From the NCBI GenBank assembly GCA_002067635.1, contig MVRB01000163.1:1-8308 (forward strand): a stretch of 8,308 nucleotides of DNA, written 5' to 3'. The notes under the pieces were generated by a model, which was not told where the DNA came from, did no database searches, and saw nothing but the letters and a program-made list of their open reading frames with translations. The translations under genes and the position numbers were made by a program. Below are positions 6,314-8,308 of the stretch, piece by piece (within the stretch, counting starts at the first letter, position 1; every line of letters starts with the position of its first letter). This DNA comes from Methanomassiliicoccales archaeon PtaU1.Bin030 (lineage in GTDB: Archaea > Thermoplasmatota > Thermoplasmata > Methanomassiliicoccales > Methanomassiliicoccaceae).

Positions 6314-7834
6314 CTAAGGCAAGGCGGTTATGATGAGGCTCCAGTTCATCATGGCCATGAGCGGCAGGTCCTGGTCCGACGACGCGCATGAGGCGACCGC
6401 GTTCTGGAACACGATCCTCATGGGGTTCAGCTGCCGGGGCTGAGGCTCCAGGGCGATATCCGGGTCGTTCTGGATCACCAGGCGCATGCTGTCGAGGTTC
6501 CCGAAGAAGTACTCCTTGTACGCCTCCCGCTCCTCGTCTGTAGCCTGGTCTGCGGGTATCCAGTCGACGGTGTCGGCGGCGGTGACATCGACCGGCACCC
6601 AGCCGTACTCAGGCAGGAAGAACTCGGCCCAGAAGTGGGTACCGGTCCCTCCCCCGAAGGACTGGTAGCCTCCGCAGGAGCGTGCCGGTATACCCAGGGA
6701 GCGTAGCAGGGCGCAGTAGTACTGCGACTGGGCCCCGCAGTCCCCGTAGCGGTGCATGCGAACGTACTCCGACTCGCCTATGCCCAGCGCATCTATCGTG
6801 AGGTGCGGCGTGTAGCTGTAGGTGATGTTGCCGATCACGTAGTCGTACAGGAGCTTGGCCTTCAGGTAGGGATTGGTCTCGTTTCCCACCACCTGCTGGG
6901 CCTCGGCGGTTATCTCCGGCGTGATTCTGATGCTCTCCTGGGAGGTCGTGTACCTGATGTAGTCATCCGAGGTCCTGTTGTAATCGCCCAGTGACGAGGG
7001 GTCGACATCGAAGTGCTTCTGGTACACGGCGTAGGAGTAGGTCACGTCGATGGCAAGGTCCTCAGTGAGGTTCTCCAGGGGGACCTCCATGTATATCTGC
7101 CCCAGGTCGCCGTCCGTGGATATGGTCCTTACCCATTCCTCCGGTTCCGCGGAGACCACCGTTACATTGACCTGGCTGGCCGTCCCGATGGGGGCCGGGA
7201 GCCACACCGAGAGGGTGCCGGTGGAGGGCAGCTCGGAGCGGGGGATGGTCAGCGTGCCGTCCGCGATGTAGCTCCTGGGGCTGAAGTAGGTCCCGGAACG
7301 ATCGGCATCAAGGTCCAGGACCTCGTCCATCATGCCCTTGAACATGTCCGGTTCATCCTTGTCCAGCCACTGGTGGAGCAGTGTCAGGTTGCGGAAGGCG
7401 ATGTTCTCGGCAATTCCGCCGTAGTACAGCTCCACGCCGTCAGATGTGATCTTCTCGATGCTGGAGCTGTTGAGCCAGGAGCTGCGCTCGCTCTCCGGGA
7501 CCCAAGTGAAGGTATCGGCAAGGAGCTCCTCCGCCTGCTCCCTGGTCAGACTGTACTCGAAAAGCACCCGGTCGCAGCGGAACTTCATGTTCTGCGCCTC
7601 TGAGGCAGCATCGTCGTTCCCGGACCTCAAGAAGCCCTGGTACGAGCGTGCGAACAGGTCCGAGGCCGCGCCGTAGTTGGAGGCCTGGAACTCGACCATC
7701 CCGTTGTCGAATAGCTGCCTGGCCGTGAGATCAGGCCTTTCGGTGTTGATGGCCAGCACTGCGCCCATACCGGATATGAGTACCGCGGCGGCGATGACCA
7801 TGGATACTGTGCGGGAGGAGTTTGAGGAGCTCAT
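6314..7834 (-). CDS. Exported or membrane-anchored transglutaminase-like (cysteine protease fold) protein
   Basis: A 506-residue protein of unknown exact role. A short polar N terminus is followed by one hydrophobic segment (about residues 10-29, VSMVIAAAVLISGMGAVLAI), which acts as a signal anchor or signal peptide. Residues 38-100 are helical and look like one or two TPR-type repeats (LFDNGMVEFQASNYGAASDLF). Residues 190-275 form a beta-rich region. The transglutaminase domain is at about 305-420 with an intact triad: C366 in YGDCGAQS, H400 in GTHFWAEF and D416 in PVDVTA. A tail with a hydrophobic last 15 residues follows. Several NxS/T sites fit an extracellular location. In this fold prokaryotic members are usually proteases or peptide-processing enzymes; the substrate here cannot be inferred. 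A near-leaderless transcript is likely, and a terminator follows. It lies downstream of marC, but 56 bases apart with its own promoter-like box. Confidence 0.88.
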   Translation of the reverse strand: MSSSNSSRTVSMVIAAAVLISGMGAVLAINTERPDLTARQLFDNGMVEFQASNYGAASDLFARSYQGFLRSGNDDAASEAQNMKFRCDRVLFEYSLTREQAEELLADTFTWVPESERSSWLNSSSIEKITSDGVELYYGGIAENIAFRNLTLLHQWLDKDEPDMFKGMMDEVLDLDADRSGTYFSPRSYIADGTLTIPRSELPSTGTLSVWLPAPIGTASQVNVTVVSAEPEEWVRTISTDGDLGQIYMEVPLENLTEDLAIDVTYSYAVYQKHFDVDPSSLGDYNRTSDDYIRYTTSQESIRITPEITAEAQQVVGNETNPYLKAKLLYDYVIGNITYSYTPHLTIDALGIGESEYVRMHRYGDCGAQSQYYCALLRSLGIPARSCGGYQSFGGGTGTHFWAEFFLPEYGWVPVDVTAADTVDWIPADQATDEEREAYKEYFFGNLDSMRLVIQNDPDIALEPQPRQLNPMRIVFQNAVASCASSDQDLPLMAMMNWSLIITALP

Positions 7835-7853
7835 GGCATTGGGACCAAGGTCA

Positions 7854-7861
7854 TTTTATTT
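7854..7861 (-). promoter_or_regulatory. Candidate TATA box of the transglutaminase gene (leaderless)
   Basis: The minus strand reads AAATAAAA. A start about 25 bases downstream falls almost exactly on the ATG at 7834, and no Shine-Dalgarno is present before that ATG. Both facts suggest a leaderless mRNA independent of marC. Confidence 0.4.
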
Positions 7862-7890
7862 CCAGGTTTGTGCCTGAATATCCTTTCCGA

Positions 7891-8308
7891 TCACAGAGCC
7901 CGGCCGTATACGGGTATGGCCTGGGCGATGCCGGACAGGATGAAGTTCACCGCCACTGCCGCCAGGAGCAGGCCCATTATGCGGGAGAAGGCCATGGCCC
8001 CGGACTTGCCCATGAGGTTGTAGATCATGCCGGATTCCTTCAGGACAACGTAGGAGATGGCCACCGTGAGGATGATGGCCAGTCCAATGGCCAGGAAATA
8101 GAGGTAGGAATCCGGGTAGGTCGAGTGTTCGGAGACCAGTATCATCACCGTGGTGATGGCTCCGGGGCCCGCGAACATCGGTATGCCCAAGGGCACGATG
8201 CCCACAGACTCCTGTTGCAGCGCCTCATCATGCTCCTCCTGCGTTATCTTGATCTTGGACTTCTGACCCTGCAGCATGGAGAAGGCGATGGAGAACAGCA
8301 GCACGCCC
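7891..8308 (-). CDS. MarC-family integral membrane protein (3' part, 5' end outside window)
   Basis: The C-terminal 138 or so residues of a MarC (UPF0056) family membrane protein of about 200 residues. The frame is open to the window edge. Visible signatures are GVLLFSIAFSML at the left, a charged cytoplasmic loop (QGQKSKIKITQEEHDEA), and the family motif GIPMFAGPGAITTVMIL (re-entrant or membrane segment). Two further hydrophobic segments follow: FLAIGLAIILTVAISYVVL, then RIMGLLLAAVAVNFILSGI near the C terminus. The family was once linked to multiple antibiotic resistance in E. coli, but that role was not upheld and its transported substrate is unknown. The TGA stop precedes the transglutaminase start by 56 bases. 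The apparent GTG at 8302-8304 is an internal Val, as family homology continues upstream. Confidence 0.92.
   Translation of the reverse strand, partial: GVLLFSIAFSMLQGQKSKIKITQEEHDEALQQESVGIVPLGIPMFAGPGAITTVMILVSEHSTYPDSYLYFLAIGLAIILTVAISYVVLKESGMIYNLMGKSGAMAFSRIMGLLLAAVAVNFILSGIAQAIPVYGRAL

Noticed and set aside
1..8308. Mobile element, CRISPR array, tRNA or rRNA
   Set aside because: No transposase, integrase, regular repeat-spacer pattern, terminal repeats or structural RNA signature was seen on either strand.

Overview
The window looks like a chromosomal stretch from a GC-rich euryarchaeal methanogen. It carries the archaeal translation factor aIF2-gamma, a methanogenesis marker 8 protein, and an archaeal CTP-dependent riboflavin kinase fused to a winged helix. 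It also has archaeal-type AT boxes in otherwise GC-rich gaps. A member of the Thermoplasmatota methanogens (for example a Methanomassiliicoccales-like lineage) would fit, but that placement is inference and was not tested by a search. No tRNA, rRNA, insertion sequence, CRISPR array or phage gene is visible, and the regions look like ordinary core genome.

Layout. Positions 2-1177 (+ strand) hold the 3' two thirds of aIF2-gamma followed closely by a small PIN-domain nuclease. Positions 1174-1992 (- strand) hold methanogenesis marker protein 8, whose stop codon overlaps the PIN stop. A 129-base divergent control region (1993-2121) separates it from the riboflavin kinase/regulator (RbkR type, 2122-2793, +). 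RbkR ends one base before the convergent purQ. Positions 2794-6210 (- strand) form a tight purS-purL-purQ operon encoding the three subunits of formylglycinamidine ribonucleotide synthetase. A hairpin and T-tract at about 6266-6296 terminates the next gene, an exported or membrane-anchored transglutaminase-like protein (6314-7834, -). The window ends with the 3' part of a MarC-family membrane protein (7891-8308, -). No gene-free stretch exceeds 300 bases; the longest is the 129-base divergent gap.

How the parts may work together. PurS, PurL and PurQ form one enzyme. The two-gene + strand block concerns translation or RNA. The most interesting regulatory point is the divergent gap. It contains one AT box readable in both directions and a perfect 7-base inverted repeat (TGGTCAG-N8-CTGACCA). 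The repeat lies where an autoregulatory operator of the winged-helix riboflavin kinase would be expected, and next to the promoter of a methanogenesis marker gene. A second point is that aIF2-gamma ends in TAG and is in frame with the PIN gene only two codons later. Reading through the amber codon would therefore give a fusion, which matters if the host decodes TAG as pyrrolysine. Five of the nine genes end in TAG.
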